Assembly (NCBI RefSeq): GCF_002760655.1
Contig: NZ_PDOC01000003.1
Span: 224,840 to 288,839, forward strand
DNA: 64,000 nt
Reading direction: 5' to 3'
From: Massilia eurypsychrophila
GTDB taxonomy: Bacteria > Pseudomonadota > Gammaproteobacteria > Burkholderiales > Burkholderiaceae_D
Shown here: positions 42,795 to 52,151 of the stretch, piece by piece
How positions within the stretch are numbered: the first letter of the stretch is position 1
Layout of the letters: each line of letters begins with the position of its first letter
The notes under the pieces: generated by a model
The model's database searches: none
Told to the model about the DNA's origin: nothing
What the model saw: only the letters and a program-made list of their open reading frames with translations
Program-made: the position numbers and the translations under genes

Positions 42795-43721
42795 TTAGCC
42801 GCGCGCGGGGAACAGGCCCTGCGGTTTGAAAAACAGGACAGCGGCCATCAGCACATAAATGAGGATGGAGGCCAGGGCAGGGCCGACGCTGGAGGCGAAA
42901 TCGGCCGGCATGATGGCGCGCAGGACCGCCGGCAGCAGGCTGCGGCTGAGGGTGTCGACGACACCGACCAGCAGGGCGCCGACCAGCGCGCCGCGGATCG
43001 AGCCGATGCCGCCGATGACGATGACGACGAACGCGAGGATCAGGATGCTCTCGCCCATGCCCACCTGGACTGCCAGGATCGAGCCAAGCAAGGTGCCGGC
43101 CACCGCGCACAATCCGGCGCCGACGGCGAACAGCAGCGTAAACACGCGCTTGATGTCGACCCCCATCGTGACCGCCATCTCGCGGTTCGAGGCGCCGGCG
43201 CGCACCAGCATGCCGAGCCGCGTCTTGACGACGATGAAGTACATCAGGACCGCGACGGCCAGGCCGGCGACGATGATAAACAGGCGGAACGACGAATAGA
43301 AGAAGCCTTCGAACAGTTCAACCGGCTGCGAGAAGATCGGCGGCGTGTTCAGCGTCAGTGGCTGCACGCCCCAGATCATGCGTACGCCTTCGTTGAAGAT
43401 CAGGATCAGGGCGAATGTGGCGAGCACCTGCGACATGTGATCGCGCTTGTAAAGTCGTCGCAATATCGTCATCTCGAGCAGCGCGCCGAGGATGGCGGTG
43501 GCGCCGACCGACAGCACCAGGCCAAGCCAGAACGAGCCTGTCAGGGCGATGAACGTGGCGGCGAAATACGCGCCCACCATGTACAGTGAACCATGCGCCA
43601 GGTTGATGAAGTCCATGATGCCGAACACCAGCGTCAAGCCGGCTGCCAGCAAGAAGAGCATCAGGCCAAACTGCAGCCCGTTGAGCACATTTTCGATTAC
43701 AAAGGTAAGGTCCAAGCCCAT
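42795..43721 (-). CDS. livH: Liv-type ABC transporter permease (LivH)
   Basis: A 308-aa permease and first gene of the livHMGF-marR operon. The start NVLNGLQFGLMLFLLAAGLTLVFGIM and FINLAHGSLYMVGAYFAA are typical of LivH, as is the RAGASNREMAVTMGVDIKRV cytoplasmic loop. No binding-protein gene is in this operon; the two LivK-like genes (16821 and 31565) are the candidates. Its promoter is face-to-face with that of the anthraniloyl-CoA operon. Confidence 0.93.
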   Translation of the reverse strand: MGLDLTFVIENVLNGLQFGLMLFLLAAGLTLVFGIMDFINLAHGSLYMVGAYFAATFIALTGSFWLGLVLSVGATAILGALLEMTILRRLYKRDHMSQVLATFALILIFNEGVRMIWGVQPLTLNTPPIFSQPVELFEGFFYSSFRLFIIVAGLAVAVLMYFIVVKTRLGMLVRAGASNREMAVTMGVDIKRVFTLLFAVGAGLCAVAGTLLGSILAVQVGMGESILILAFVVIVIGGIGSIRGALVGALLVGVVDTLSRSLLPAVLRAIMPADFASSVGPALASILIYVLMAAVLFFKPQGLFPARG

Positions 43722-43734
43722 CTCCCAAAAATAC

Positions 43735-43763
43735 TTGACATCTAAAATGTTTAGGTATGTAAT
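43735..43763 (+). promoter_or_regulatory. Sigma-70 promoter of the anthraniloyl-CoA operon, with palindromes
   Basis: A perfect -35 TTGACA (43735-43740) and TGTAAT (43758-43763) are 17 bases apart. The inverted repeat CTAAA-ATG-TTTAG (43742-43754) fills the spacer, and ATGTA-N4-TACAT (43757-43770) covers the -10. GTTTAAAC (43774-43781) follows. The layout is that of a repressed, inducible promoter. Confidence 0.65.
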
Positions 43764-43789
43764 AGTACATCAAGTTTAAACCGATGCAA
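43762..43789 (-). promoter_or_regulatory. Candidate promoter of the livHMGF-marR operon
   Basis: On the minus strand TTGCAT (43789-43784) and TACTAT (43767-43762) are 16 bases apart. The -10 overlaps the same ATGTA-N4-TACAT palindrome as the divergent promoter, so one bound repressor could shut both operons. Confidence 0.45.
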
Positions 43790-43877
43790 GCCTTGAAAGT
43801 GAAATAATTTTGCGATTCAAGGCAGCGGCAAACAGGTTTGACGCAGCACGGATGTACATCACAGATCGGGAGTGGGA

Positions 43878-46271
43878 ATGAAAATTGTCTGCGTAGGAGG
43901 CGGCCCGTCCGGCCTGTATTTCGGCCTGCTGATGAAGAAGCAGGATCCATTGCACGAGATCACGGTGATCGAGCGTAACCGGCCTTATGATACCTTCGGC
44001 TGGGGCGTGGTGTTCTCCGACCAGACGCTGGGCAATCTGGTCAACGCCGACGAACAGACCGCGCGCACCATCCTGCAGTCGTTCAATCACTGGGATGACA
44101 TCGACGTGCAGTTCAAGGGCCGCACCGTCACTTCAGGCGGCCACGGGTTTTGCGGCATCGGCCGCAAACGCCTGCTCAACATCCTGCAAGAGCGCTGCGA
44201 AGAACTGGGCGTCAAACTGCTGTTCGAAACCGACGTCACCGACGACCAGGTAGTCGCCGCCCAGTACGACGCCGACCTGGTGATCGCTTGCGACGGTTTG
44301 AACAGCCGTATCCGCACCCGTTACGCCGACACCTACCAGCCCGACATCGATAACCGCCACTGCCGCTTTGTCTGGCTCGGCACCAAGAAAAAATTCGACG
44401 CCTTCACCTTCGCCTTCGAGCAGACCGAACATGGCTGGTTCCAGGCGCACGCCTATCAATACGACGGCGACACCTCGACCTTCATCATCGAGACGCCCGA
44501 AGAAGTGTGGCGCAAGGCCGGCCTGGAAGACATGAGCCAGCCGGAGGCAGTGGCCTTCTGCGAGAAGCTGTTCGCCAAATACCTCGACGGCAATCCGCTG
44601 CTGAGCAATTCGTCGCACCTGCGCGGCTCGGCCATGTGGATCAAGTTCCCGCGCATCGTCTGCCAGCAGTGGGTCCACTGGAACCAGATCGGCGCCAAGC
44701 GCGTGCCGGTCGTGCTGATGGGCGACGCCGTCCACACCGCCCACTTCTCGATCGGCTCGGGCACCAAGCTGGCACTGGAGGACGCGATCGAACTGGCGCG
44801 CTGCTTCGAGCTGCACGCCGGCGAAGGCATCGACGCGGTGATGGCGGCCTACCAGGAAGTACGCGCTATCGAAGTGATCAAGATCCAGAGCGCCGCGCGC
44901 AACTCGATGGAGTGGTTCGAAAACGTCGAGCGCTACACCGGCATGGAAGCCGAGCAGTTCGCCTATTCGATGCTCACGCGCAGCCAGCGCCTGTCGCACG
45001 AGAACCTGCGCGTGCGCGACGCCGGCTATGTCGAACGCTACGAGAACTGGATCGCCGGCCGCGCATTCGAGCAGGCCGGCATGGCGCCGCCGCAAACAAA
45101 GCGCAGCATCCCGCCGATGCTCACGCCCTTCAAGCTGCGCGGCACCGTGCTGAAAAACCGCATCGTCGTCTCGCCGATGGCGCAGTATTCGGCCGTCGAC
45201 GGCATCGCCGGCGACTATCACCTGGTGCACCTCGGCAGCCGCGCGCTGGGCGGCGCCGGACTGGTATTTGCCGAAATGACGTGCACCTCGGCCGATGCGC
45301 GCATCACGCCGGGCTGCCCGGGCCTGTACACGCCTGAACACACCGCCGCCTGGAAGCGCATCGTCGACTTTTTCCATCAAAGCACCGACGCCAAGATCGC
45401 CATCCAGATCGGCCACGCCGGCGCCAAGGGCTCGACCCGCCGTGCCTGGGACGGCACCGACCTGCCGCTGGAAGAGGGCAACTGGCCGCTGGTGTCGGCC
45501 TCGCAGCAGCAGTACCTGAAGGGCGTGTCGCAAATGGCGCGCGCCGCCACCACCGAGGACCTGGCCCGCATCAAGGCCGATTTCGTGCGCGCCACCGAGG
45601 CGGCCACCGAAGCTGGTTTCGACTGGCTCGAGCTGCACTGCGCCCACGGCTACTTCCTGTCGAGCTTCATTTCGCCGCTGACCAACCAGCGCACCGACGA
45701 ATACGGCGGCTCGCTGGAAAACCGCTGCCGCTATCCGCTCGAGGTATTTGCCGCCATCCGCGCCGTCTGGCCGCAGGATAAGCCGATCAGCGTGCGCCTG
45801 TCGGCCCACGACTGGGTCGAAGGCGGCATCACGCCTGACGACGCGGTCGCCATCTCGCGCCTGTTCAAGGCGGCCGGCGCCGACATGATCGACTGCTCGT
45901 CCGGCCAGGTCAGCAAGCAGGAAAAGCCGGTGTACGGCCGCATGTACCAGACGCCGTTCTCGGACCGCATCCGCAACGAGGTCGGCATCCCGACCATCGC
46001 GGTGGGCGCCATTTTCGAAGCCGATCATGCCAACAGCATCATCGCTTCCGGACGCGCCGACCTGTGCGCCGTGGCGCGGCCGCACCTGGCCAACCCGGCG
46101 TGGACGCTGAATGAGACAGCCAAAATCGGCTACACCGACATGCCGTGGCCGAAGCAGTACTACGCCGGCAAGAGTCAGCTTGAGCGCAACCTCGAACGCG
46201 ACCGCCAGATCGCCGCCGCCAGCAGCGGCCTGACGCCGCAGCAGGTCGCGGCCAAACTGCTCGAGGGCTGA
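43878..46271 (+). CDS. abmA: Anthraniloyl-CoA monooxygenase/reductase (FAD monooxygenase-OYE fusion)
   Basis: A 797-aa two-domain enzyme starting at the ATG at 43878 after a GGGAG site. Residues 1-400 form a class A FAD monooxygenase ([19 protein letters not shown]; later [22 protein letters not shown]). From about 412 to the end is an Old Yellow Enzyme-like FMN domain ([42 protein letters not shown]). This architecture is that of 2-aminobenzoyl-CoA monooxygenase/reductase of Azoarcus evansii, also annotated as salicylyl-CoA 5-hydroxylase/oxidoreductase. It hydroxylates anthraniloyl-CoA and then reduces the ring with NADH, removing aromaticity. First gene of a 13-gene operon. Confidence 0.92.
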   Translation: MKIVCVGGGPSGLYFGLLMKKQDPLHEITVIERNRPYDTFGWGVVFSDQTLGNLVNADEQTARTILQSFNHWDDIDVQFKGRTVTSGGHGFCGIGRKRLLNILQERCEELGVKLLFETDVTDDQVVAAQYDADLVIACDGLNSRIRTRYADTYQPDIDNRHCRFVWLGTKKKFDAFTFAFEQTEHGWFQAHAYQYDGDTSTFIIETPEEVWRKAGLEDMSQPEAVAFCEKLFAKYLDGNPLLSNSSHLRGSAMWIKFPRIVCQQWVHWNQIGAKRVPVVLMGDAVHTAHFSIGSGTKLALEDAIELARCFELHAGEGIDAVMAAYQEVRAIEVIKIQSAARNSMEWFENVERYTGMEAEQFAYSMLTRSQRLSHENLRVRDAGYVERYENWIAGRAFEQAGMAPPQTKRSIPPMLTPFKLRGTVLKNRIVVSPMAQYSAVDGIAGDYHLVHLGSRALGGAGLVFAEMTCTSADARITPGCPGLYTPEHTAAWKRIVDFFHQSTDAKIAIQIGHAGAKGSTRRAWDGTDLPLEEGNWPLVSASQQQYLKGVSQMARAATTEDLARIKADFVRATEAATEAGFDWLELHCAHGYFLSSFISPLTNQRTDEYGGSLENRCRYPLEVFAAIRAVWPQDKPISVRLSAHDWVEGGITPDDAVAISRLFKAAGADMIDCSSGQVSKQEKPVYGRMYQTPFSDRIRNEVGIPTIAVGAIFEADHANSIIASGRADLCAVARPHLANPAWTLNETAKIGYTDMPWPKQYYAGKSQLERNLERDRQIAAASSGLTPQQVAAKLLEG

Positions 46272-46272
46272 T

Positions 46273-47055
46273 ATGGATAACGCTCGCCCATTGGCCGGCA
46301 AGCACGCGCTGGTTACCGGCGGCGCGCGCGGCATCGGCGCCGCCATCGCCCGTCAACTGCTGGAGGCCGGCGCGCGCGTCAGCCTGGTCGGGCGCAGCGA
46401 GAGCGCGCTGGCCGCCGCGGTGGCCGAGTTGCGCGGCTGCGGTGACGTCGACGGTTTTGCCGCCGACGTCGCGCAGGGCGATTCGGTCAAGCGCGCGTTC
46501 GACCTGGCGCGCGCGCGCTTCGGCAGCATCGACATCCTGGTCAATAACGCCGGCCAGGCCGCGTCCGCGCCGTTCCTCAAGACCGACGAGGCGATCTGGC
46601 AGCAGATGCTGGCGGTGAACCTGACCGGTACATTCCTGTGCACGCGCGAGGCGCTGCCCGACATGCTGGCCGCAAAATGGGGCCGCGTCGTCAACGTCGC
46701 CAGCACCGCCGGGCTGACCGGCTACGGCTATGTGGCCGCTTACTGCGCGGCCAAGCATGGCGTCATCGGCCTGACCCGCTCACTGGCGCTGGAAGTGGCG
46801 ACCAAGGGCATTACCGTCAATGCGGTCTGCCCGGGATACACTGAAACCGACATCGTCAAGGATGCGGTCGCAAATATCGTCGCCAAGACCGGCCGCACCG
46901 AGGAACAGGCGCACGCTGAACTGGCGGCCGGCAATCCGCAAAAGCGCCTGGTGCAGCCGATCGAGGTGGCCGGCACCGTCGCCTGGCTATGCATGCCGGC
47001 TTCCGGCGCGATGAACGGACAATCGCTGGCGGTGGCCGGCGGCGAAGTAATGTAA
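46273..47055 (+). CDS. SDR-family oxidoreductase
   Basis: A 260-aa short-chain dehydrogenase, one base after the monooxygenase stop. The cofactor motif TGGARGIG, NNAG and active-site S/YxxxK residues (NVASTAGL, YCAAK) are intact; CPGYTETDIVKDAV is typical of 3-hydroxyacyl-CoA dehydrogenases of the FabG/HADH-II type. It probably oxidises or reduces an alicyclic hydroxy/keto CoA intermediate after the ring has been de-aromatised. Confidence 0.9.
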   Translation: MDNARPLAGKHALVTGGARGIGAAIARQLLEAGARVSLVGRSESALAAAVAELRGCGDVDGFAADVAQGDSVKRAFDLARARFGSIDILVNNAGQAASAPFLKTDEAIWQQMLAVNLTGTFLCTREALPDMLAAKWGRVVNVASTAGLTGYGYVAAYCAAKHGVIGLTRSLALEVATKGITVNAVCPGYTETDIVKDAVANIVAKTGRTEEQAHAELAAGNPQKRLVQPIEVAGTVAWLCMPASGAMNGQSLAVAGGEVM

Positions 47056-47101
47056 GAACCATCAGCACAAAGCAGCATCCAATAACTAGAAGGAGACAAG
47101 C

Positions 47102-47653
47102 ATGGCCCGCAAAAACGCAGTCCTTGAAGACAGCGAGAGCGATGCCGGCAGCGAGCAGCTGGCGGTGGCGCCATTCGACATGGAAAGCCGCCTCACCGAG
47201 GAGCATCACCAGTCGCTCAAGCTATGGCTGCGGATGCTGTCCTGTACCACCCTGATCGAGGCGGAGATCCGCACGCGCCTGCGCAGCGAATTCGACATCA
47301 CGCTGCCGCGCTTCGACCTGATGGCGCAGCTCGACCGGCACCCCGATGGCCTGCGCATGGGCGAATTGTCCAAGCGCCTGATGGTCACCGGCGGTAACGT
47401 CACCGGCATCACCGACCAGCTCGAGCAGGAAGGCCTGGTGCTGCGCGCGCCGGTGGCCGACGACCGCCGCGCCTACAGCGTCAAGCTGACCGTCGCCGGC
47501 CGGCGCGCCTTTACCCGCATGGCGTCAGTGCACGAAGGCTGGATCTCGGAGCTGCTCGGTGGCCTGTCGACCATCGAGAAAAGCACCCTCATCGAGCTGA
47601 TGTCGAAAATGAAGAGCCACCTCACGACTCAGTCGGAACCCGAACGGAAATAG
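47102..47653 (+). CDS. MarR-family transcriptional regulator 2
   Basis: A 183-aa regulator with AGAAGGAGA before its ATG. An extended N-terminus of about 35 residues (charged, Ala/Glu-rich) precedes the winged helix: [30 protein letters not shown] and the [13 protein letters not shown] wing. It is embedded as third gene of the anthraniloyl-CoA operon, so it would be co-expressed with the genes it likely controls, giving negative feedback. Ligand unknown; an aryl-CoA or aromatic acid is likely. Confidence 0.9.
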   Translation: MARKNAVLEDSESDAGSEQLAVAPFDMESRLTEEHHQSLKLWLRMLSCTTLIEAEIRTRLRSEFDITLPRFDLMAQLDRHPDGLRMGELSKRLMVTGGNVTGITDQLEQEGLVLRAPVADDRRAYSVKLTVAGRRAFTRMASVHEGWISELLGGLSTIEKSTLIELMSKMKSHLTTQSEPERK

Positions 47654-47661
47654 GAAACCAT

Positions 47662-48516
47662 ATGCGCTATCTGCCAGGCGAACCACACCAGCTGCCCCGG
47701 GGACGTAACTCCCTGGGCAATTACCAACCCGAGCACTTCCTGTTCACCGTGGAGCAGGGCGTCGCCACGCTGACCCTGAACCGCCCGGAGCGCAAGAATC
47801 CGCTGACGTTCGACTCCTACGCCGAGCTGCGCGACCTGTTCCGCGCGCTGGCCTACGCCGACGACGTCAAGACGCTCGTCATCACCGGCGCCGGCGAAAA
47901 TTTCTGCTCCGGCGGCGACGTGCACGACATCATCGGCCCGCTGACGAAGCTCGACATGCCCGGCCTGCTGGCATTTACCCGCATGACGGGCGACCTGGTA
48001 AAATCGATGCGCGCCTGTCCGCAGCCGATCGTCTCCGCCATCGACGGCATCTGCGCCGGCGCCGGCGCCATTGTGGCGATGGCCTCGGACATCCGCTACG
48101 GAACCGCGCGCAGCAAGACCGCCTTCCTGTTCACCCGCGTCGGCCTGGCCGGCTGCGACATGGGCGCCTGCGCCTTGCTGCCGCGCCTGATCGGCCAGGG
48201 GCGCGCCTCCGAACTGCTGTTCAGCGGCCGCAGCCTCGGTGGCGAAGAAGCCGAGCGCTGGGGATTCCTCAACCGCCTGTGCGCGCCGGAAGCGGTGCTG
48301 GCCGATGCGCAGGCGTTCGCCCTGCAGCTGGCGCAGGGCCCGACCTTCGCGCATGGCATCACCAAAAAGATGCTGCAGCAGGAATGGAACATGGGCGTCG
48401 ACGAAGCGATCGAGGCGGAAGCCCAGGCGCAGGCGATCTGCATGGCCACCAACGACTTCCACCGGGCCTACAACGCCTTCGTGGCCAAGGAAAAACCGGC
48501 ATTCGAAGGCAACTGA
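47662..48516 (+). CDS. Enoyl-CoA hydratase/isomerase family protein
   Basis: A 284-aa crotonase-fold enzyme, eight bases after marR. The oxyanion-hole segments are [15 protein letters not shown] (about residues 78-91) and [19 protein letters not shown] (about 130-150). The acidic catalytic positions fall in [24 protein letters not shown]. It has an N-terminal extension of about 20 residues. In the anthraniloyl-CoA pathway a crotonase is expected to hydrate the unsaturated ring or open it hydrolytically. Confidence 0.9.
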   Translation: MRYLPGEPHQLPRGRNSLGNYQPEHFLFTVEQGVATLTLNRPERKNPLTFDSYAELRDLFRALAYADDVKTLVITGAGENFCSGGDVHDIIGPLTKLDMPGLLAFTRMTGDLVKSMRACPQPIVSAIDGICAGAGAIVAMASDIRYGTARSKTAFLFTRVGLAGCDMGACALLPRLIGQGRASELLFSGRSLGGEEAERWGFLNRLCAPEAVLADAQAFALQLAQGPTFAHGITKKMLQQEWNMGVDEAIEAEAQAQAICMATNDFHRAYNAFVAKEKPAFEGN

Positions 48517-48524
48517 GAGACATC

Positions 48525-49700
48525 ATGGCAGATCAAAACTACCTGAACTGGCCGTTCCTCGAGCCACGCCACCGCGAGCTGGCGTTGTCGCTCGACGCTT
48601 GGTCGGCGCAGAACATCGACCAGCAGCATGGCCACGACGTCGACGCGGCCTGCCGCGCGCTGGTGCGCCAGCTGGGCAACGCCGGCTGGCTCAAATACGC
48701 CATCGGCGGCACCGCCCACGGCGCCTCGAGCGACGCGATCGACACGCGCGCGGTCTGCCTGATCCGCGAAACGCTGGCGCGCCATTCGGGCCTTGCCGAT
48801 TTCGCGTTTGCCATGCAGGGCCTCGGGAGCGGCGCCATCACGCTGTTCGGCAGCGAAGCGAACAAAGAGAAGTACCTGACCCGCGTAGGCCGCGGCGACG
48901 CCATCTCGGCGTTCGCGCTGTCCGAGCCCGATGCCGGTTCCGACGTGGCGGCAATGCAGTGCGCAGCAGTGCAGGACGGCGACCATTACGTGCTCAATGG
49001 CGAAAAGACCTGGATTTCGAACGGCGGCATCGCCGACCTGTACGTGGTGTTCGCCCGCACCGGCGAAGCGCCCGGCGCCCGCGGCATCTCCGCCTTCATT
49101 GTCGACGCCGACCTGCCGGGCTTTGAGATCGCCGAACGGATCGACGTCATCGCGCCGCATCCGCTGGCGCGCCTGAAGTTCACCAATTGCCGCGTCCCGG
49201 TCGAGAACCGGCTTGGCGAAGCGGGCAAGGGTTTCAAGGTCGCGATGGCCACGCTCGATATCTTCCGCACTTCGGTGGCGGCGGCGGCGCTCGGTTTTGC
49301 ACGCCGCGCACTCGACGAGGCGCTGGCGCGCGCCACCACGCGCAAGATGTTCGGCAAGACGCTTGCCGACTTCCAGCTGACGCAGGCCAAGCTGGCCCAG
49401 ATGGCGACCGGCATCGACGCCGCCGCCTTGCTCACCTACCGCGCCGCCTGGCAGCGCGACCAGGGGCAGCGCGTCACCAAAGAGGCCGCGATGGCCAAGC
49501 TGACCGCCACCGAAACGGCGCAGCAGGTGGTCGACGCGGCGGTGCAGATGTTCGGCGGCCTTGGCGTCGTCAGCGAGCAGCCGGTCGAACGCCTGTACCG
49601 CGAAATCCGTTCGCTGCGCATCTACGAAGGCGCCACCGAAGTGCAGCAGCTGATCATCGCACGCGAAATGCTCAGCGAGATGGCGGTGCCGAATGCCTGA
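48525..49700 (+). CDS. Acyl-CoA dehydrogenase
   Basis: A 391-aa flavoprotein from the ATG at 48525. Characteristic blocks are [43 protein letters not shown] and the C-terminal [20 protein letters not shown] then [18 protein letters not shown] with the catalytic Glu region. It oxidises a saturated or ring acyl-CoA and passes electrons to ETF, then to the ETF-QO encoded at 57394. The stop overlaps the thioesterase start by 8 bp. Confidence 0.92.
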   Translation: MADQNYLNWPFLEPRHRELALSLDAWSAQNIDQQHGHDVDAACRALVRQLGNAGWLKYAIGGTAHGASSDAIDTRAVCLIRETLARHSGLADFAFAMQGLGSGAITLFGSEANKEKYLTRVGRGDAISAFALSEPDAGSDVAAMQCAAVQDGDHYVLNGEKTWISNGGIADLYVVFARTGEAPGARGISAFIVDADLPGFEIAERIDVIAPHPLARLKFTNCRVPVENRLGEAGKGFKVAMATLDIFRTSVAAAALGFARRALDEALARATTRKMFGKTLADFQLTQAKLAQMATGIDAAALLTYRAAWQRDQGQRVTKEAAMAKLTATETAQQVVDAAVQMFGGLGVVSEQPVERLYREIRSLRIYEGATEVQQLIIAREMLSEMAVPNA

Positions 49701-50160
49701 CCAACAGCCCATAGCGGCCGGCGCCTTCAGCATGCCGGTGACGGTGCGCTTCGGCGACTGCGACCCCGCCGGCATCGTGTTCTATCCGCGTTACTTCGAG
49801 ATGTTCAACAATCTGGTCGAGGAGTGGTGTGCGGCTGGTCTCGGCTCGAGCTTTCGCAACTTGGTGATCGAGCGCGGGCTCGGCCTGCCGGCGGTGAGCA
49901 TCCAGACCGACTTCATCGCCACCAGCACGCTGGGCGACAAGCTGACCGCCCAACTGAGCGTGCTGAAGATCGGCAGCTCCTCGCTGACGCTGGCGGTGCT
50001 GTTGATGGGCGAGGGTGGCGACGTGCGCGTGCGCGCCACCATGGTGGTGGTGCTGATCGATATCAAGAAGGCCAGCGCGGTGCGCATTCCCGACCCGATG
50101 CGTGAACGGATCGCGCCTTTTTGCGCGCCTCAAGAACAAACTAACGAAGTACGAAACTAA
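49693..50160 (+). CDS. Acyl-CoA thioesterase, 4-hydroxybenzoyl-CoA thioesterase type
   Basis: A 155-aa hotdog-fold protein with the catalytic motif [18 protein letters not shown], where the Asp of DPAGIVFYP is the expected catalytic residue. It overlaps the acyl-CoA dehydrogenase gene by 8 bp. A thioesterase in the anthraniloyl-CoA operon probably clears dead-end aryl-CoA or releases CoA; relatives prefer aryl-CoA esters. Confidence 0.9.
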   Translation: MPDQQPIAAGAFSMPVTVRFGDCDPAGIVFYPRYFEMFNNLVEEWCAAGLGSSFRNLVIERGLGLPAVSIQTDFIATSTLGDKLTAQLSVLKIGSSSLTLAVLLMGEGGDVRVRATMVVVLIDIKKASAVRIPDPMRERIAPFCAPQEQTNEVRN

Positions 50161-50179
50161 CAAAGACGAAAGGCACGAC

Positions 50180-50572
50180 ATGGATTTCCTTCAACCTCCT
50201 GGCTGGCCGCGCGCGCGCGGTTACTCGAACGGCATCTCTGCACGCGGGCGCACGGTGTGCGTCAGCGGCATGGTTGGCTGGGACGCCCAGTGCGTGTTCC
50301 ATAGCGACGACTTTGCCGGCCAGGTGCGCCAGGCGCTGCAAAATATCGTCGAGGTGCTGGCCGAAGCGAACGCCGGCCCGCAGCACATCGTCCGCATGAC
50401 TTGGTATGTGCTCGACAAAAAAGAATACGTCGACGCCTATCCGGCAATCGGCGACGCCTACCGCGACGTCATCGGCCGCCACTACCCGACCATGAGCGCG
50501 GTGCAGGTGGCCGGCCTGATCGAGGATCGCGCGCGGGTCGAGATCGAAGTCACCGCCATCGTCGATGACTGA
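50180..50572 (+). CDS. RidA/YjgF family protein
   Basis: A 130-aa Rid-family protein (GYSNGISARGRTVCVSGMVGWD; RMTWYVLDKKEYVD; HYPTMSAVQVAGLIEDRARVEIEVTAIV). RidA proteins hydrolyse enamine/imine intermediates to ketones and ammonia. The usual C-terminal catalytic Arg appears in DRARVEIE. The anthraniloyl-CoA monooxygenase product carries a cyclic enamine, so this protein is well placed to release its nitrogen; that assignment is inference. It overlaps the next gene by 8 bp. Confidence 0.9.
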   Translation: MDFLQPPGWPRARGYSNGISARGRTVCVSGMVGWDAQCVFHSDDFAGQVRQALQNIVEVLAEANAGPQHIVRMTWYVLDKKEYVDAYPAIGDAYRDVIGRHYPTMSAVQVAGLIEDRARVEIEVTAIVDD

Positions 50573-52097
50573 TCGCATGCAGACCTCACTTCAAGCGCAG
50601 CTGGTGCTGGGCGTCGTTGGCGCCGGCGCCATGGGCCGCGGCATCGCCCAGATCGCGGCGCAGGCCGGCGTGCGGGTGCTGCTGTTCGACGTCGCTCCCG
50701 ACGCTGCAGCCCAGGCGCGCACCGCCGTCCTGGCGCAGCTCAAACGGATGCAGGACAAGGGCAAGCTGACCGAGGCGGCTGTCGCCGCGGCTGGCGCCGC
50801 GCTCGAGCCGGCGCAGGAGCTGGCGCAGTTTGCCGCCTGCGACATCGTCATCGAGGCGATCGTCGAAAAGCTCGACGTCAAGCGCGCGCTGCTGGCGTCG
50901 CTCGAGGCCATCGTGCGCGATGACTGCGTGCTGGCCACCAATACGTCGTCCTTGTCGGTGACCGCGATCGCAGCCCAGTGCGCGCATCCGCACCGCGTGG
51001 CCGGCTTCCACTTCTTCAATCCGGTGCCGCTGATGAAGGTGGTCGAAGTGATCGCCGGCGCGCTCACCGATGACGCCAGCCTGGCGAGCCTCACCGGGTT
51101 CGCCGAGCGGATCGGCCACCGGCCGGTGCGCGCCAGCGATACGCCCGGCTTCATCGTCAACCATGCCGGCCGCGGCTACCTGACCGAGGCGCTGCGCATC
51201 GCGCAAGAGAACGTCGCCGCTTTCCCGCAGATCGACGAAGTGCTGCGCGACGCCGCCGGCTTCAAGCTCGGACCGTTTGAGCTGCTCGACCTGACCGGCC
51301 TTGACGTCTCGCACCCGGTGATGGAATCGATCTACGAACAGTACTACCAGGAGCCGCGCTACCGGCCAAGCATCATCACGGCGCGCCGCCAAAGCGCCGG
51401 CCTGTTGGGCCGCAAGAGCGGGCGTGGCTTCTACCGCTACGACGCCGATGCCACGCCAGCGGTACCAGCGGCGCCTGGCGCCGCCTGGTCGGGTCCCGTC
51501 TGGATCGGCGCCGGCAGCGCGCAGACGCGCTCCCAGCTGGTCGAACTGATCGCCCGCTGCGGCGCCGTCGTCGAGGCAGGTGCATTCCCGTCGGCCCAGG
51601 CCTTGTGCATCGTCGCGCCGCTTGGCGAAGACGTCTCGACTTGCGTCGAGCGCGAGGCGCTTGATCCGGTCCGCACGCTCGGCATCGACACGCTGCAAGG
51701 CTGCGTCGGACGCCTGACCCTGATGCGCAATCCCGCTACCAGCTCCGCTATTGCGGCGCAGGCGCAGGCCTTGCTGGCGCACGGCGGCCAGCCAGTCACG
51801 CTGATCGACGACAGCGCCGGCTTCATCGTCCAGCGCGTGCTGGCGACCATCGTCAATATCGGCTGCGACATCGTCCAGCAGGGCATTTGCAGCCCGGCCG
51901 ACCTGGATGGCGCCGTCGTGCTGGGCCTGGGTTATCCGCGCGGGCCGCTGGCCTGGGGCGACCTGCTGGGCGCCGGCCGCGTGCTGGCCATCCTGCGCAA
52001 CCTGCAGCGCACCAGCGGCGACCCGCGCTACCGTCCGAGCCCATGGCTTGTGCGGCGCGCGCAGCTTGGCCTGTCGCTGCTGCACGTGTCAAACTAG
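50565..52097 (+). CDS. 3-hydroxyacyl-CoA dehydrogenase, PaaH/PaaC-like two-domain form
   Basis: A 510-aa dehydrogenase. The Rossmann motif is VVGAGAMGRGIAQIAAQAG; GFHFFNPVPLMKVVEV carries the catalytic His. Unlike the 335-aa enzyme at 27551, it has a second C-terminal 3HCDH domain (LIDDSAGFIVQRVLATIVNIG, then GLGYPRGPLAWGD), as in phenylacetate-pathway PaaH. It oxidises a 3-hydroxyacyl-CoA, probably 3-hydroxyadipyl/pimelyl-like chains after ring opening. Confidence 0.91.
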   Translation: MTDRMQTSLQAQLVLGVVGAGAMGRGIAQIAAQAGVRVLLFDVAPDAAAQARTAVLAQLKRMQDKGKLTEAAVAAAGAALEPAQELAQFAACDIVIEAIVEKLDVKRALLASLEAIVRDDCVLATNTSSLSVTAIAAQCAHPHRVAGFHFFNPVPLMKVVEVIAGALTDDASLASLTGFAERIGHRPVRASDTPGFIVNHAGRGYLTEALRIAQENVAAFPQIDEVLRDAAGFKLGPFELLDLTGLDVSHPVMESIYEQYYQEPRYRPSIITARRQSAGLLGRKSGRGFYRYDADATPAVPAAPGAAWSGPVWIGAGSAQTRSQLVELIARCGAVVEAGAFPSAQALCIVAPLGEDVSTCVEREALDPVRTLGIDTLQGCVGRLTLMRNPATSSAIAAQAQALLAHGGQPVTLIDDSAGFIVQRVLATIVNIGCDIVQQGICSPADLDGAVVLGLGYPRGPLAWGDLLGAGRVLAILRNLQRTSGDPRYRPSPWLVRRAQLGLSLLHVSN

Positions 52098-52151
52098 TCA
52101 AACTAATCAAGCAGTCACGCATCTAACCTATATACACCGAGGAGCTACACC

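Noticed and set aside
44133-46346. A 737-aa open frame on the minus strand opposite the anthraniloyl-CoA monooxygenase gene
   Set aside because: Composition is that of an antisense shadow in GC-rich DNA (Arg/His/Ala/Gly-rich, no recognisable domain), and the opposite strand encodes a clear two-domain enzyme with a good ribosome site.
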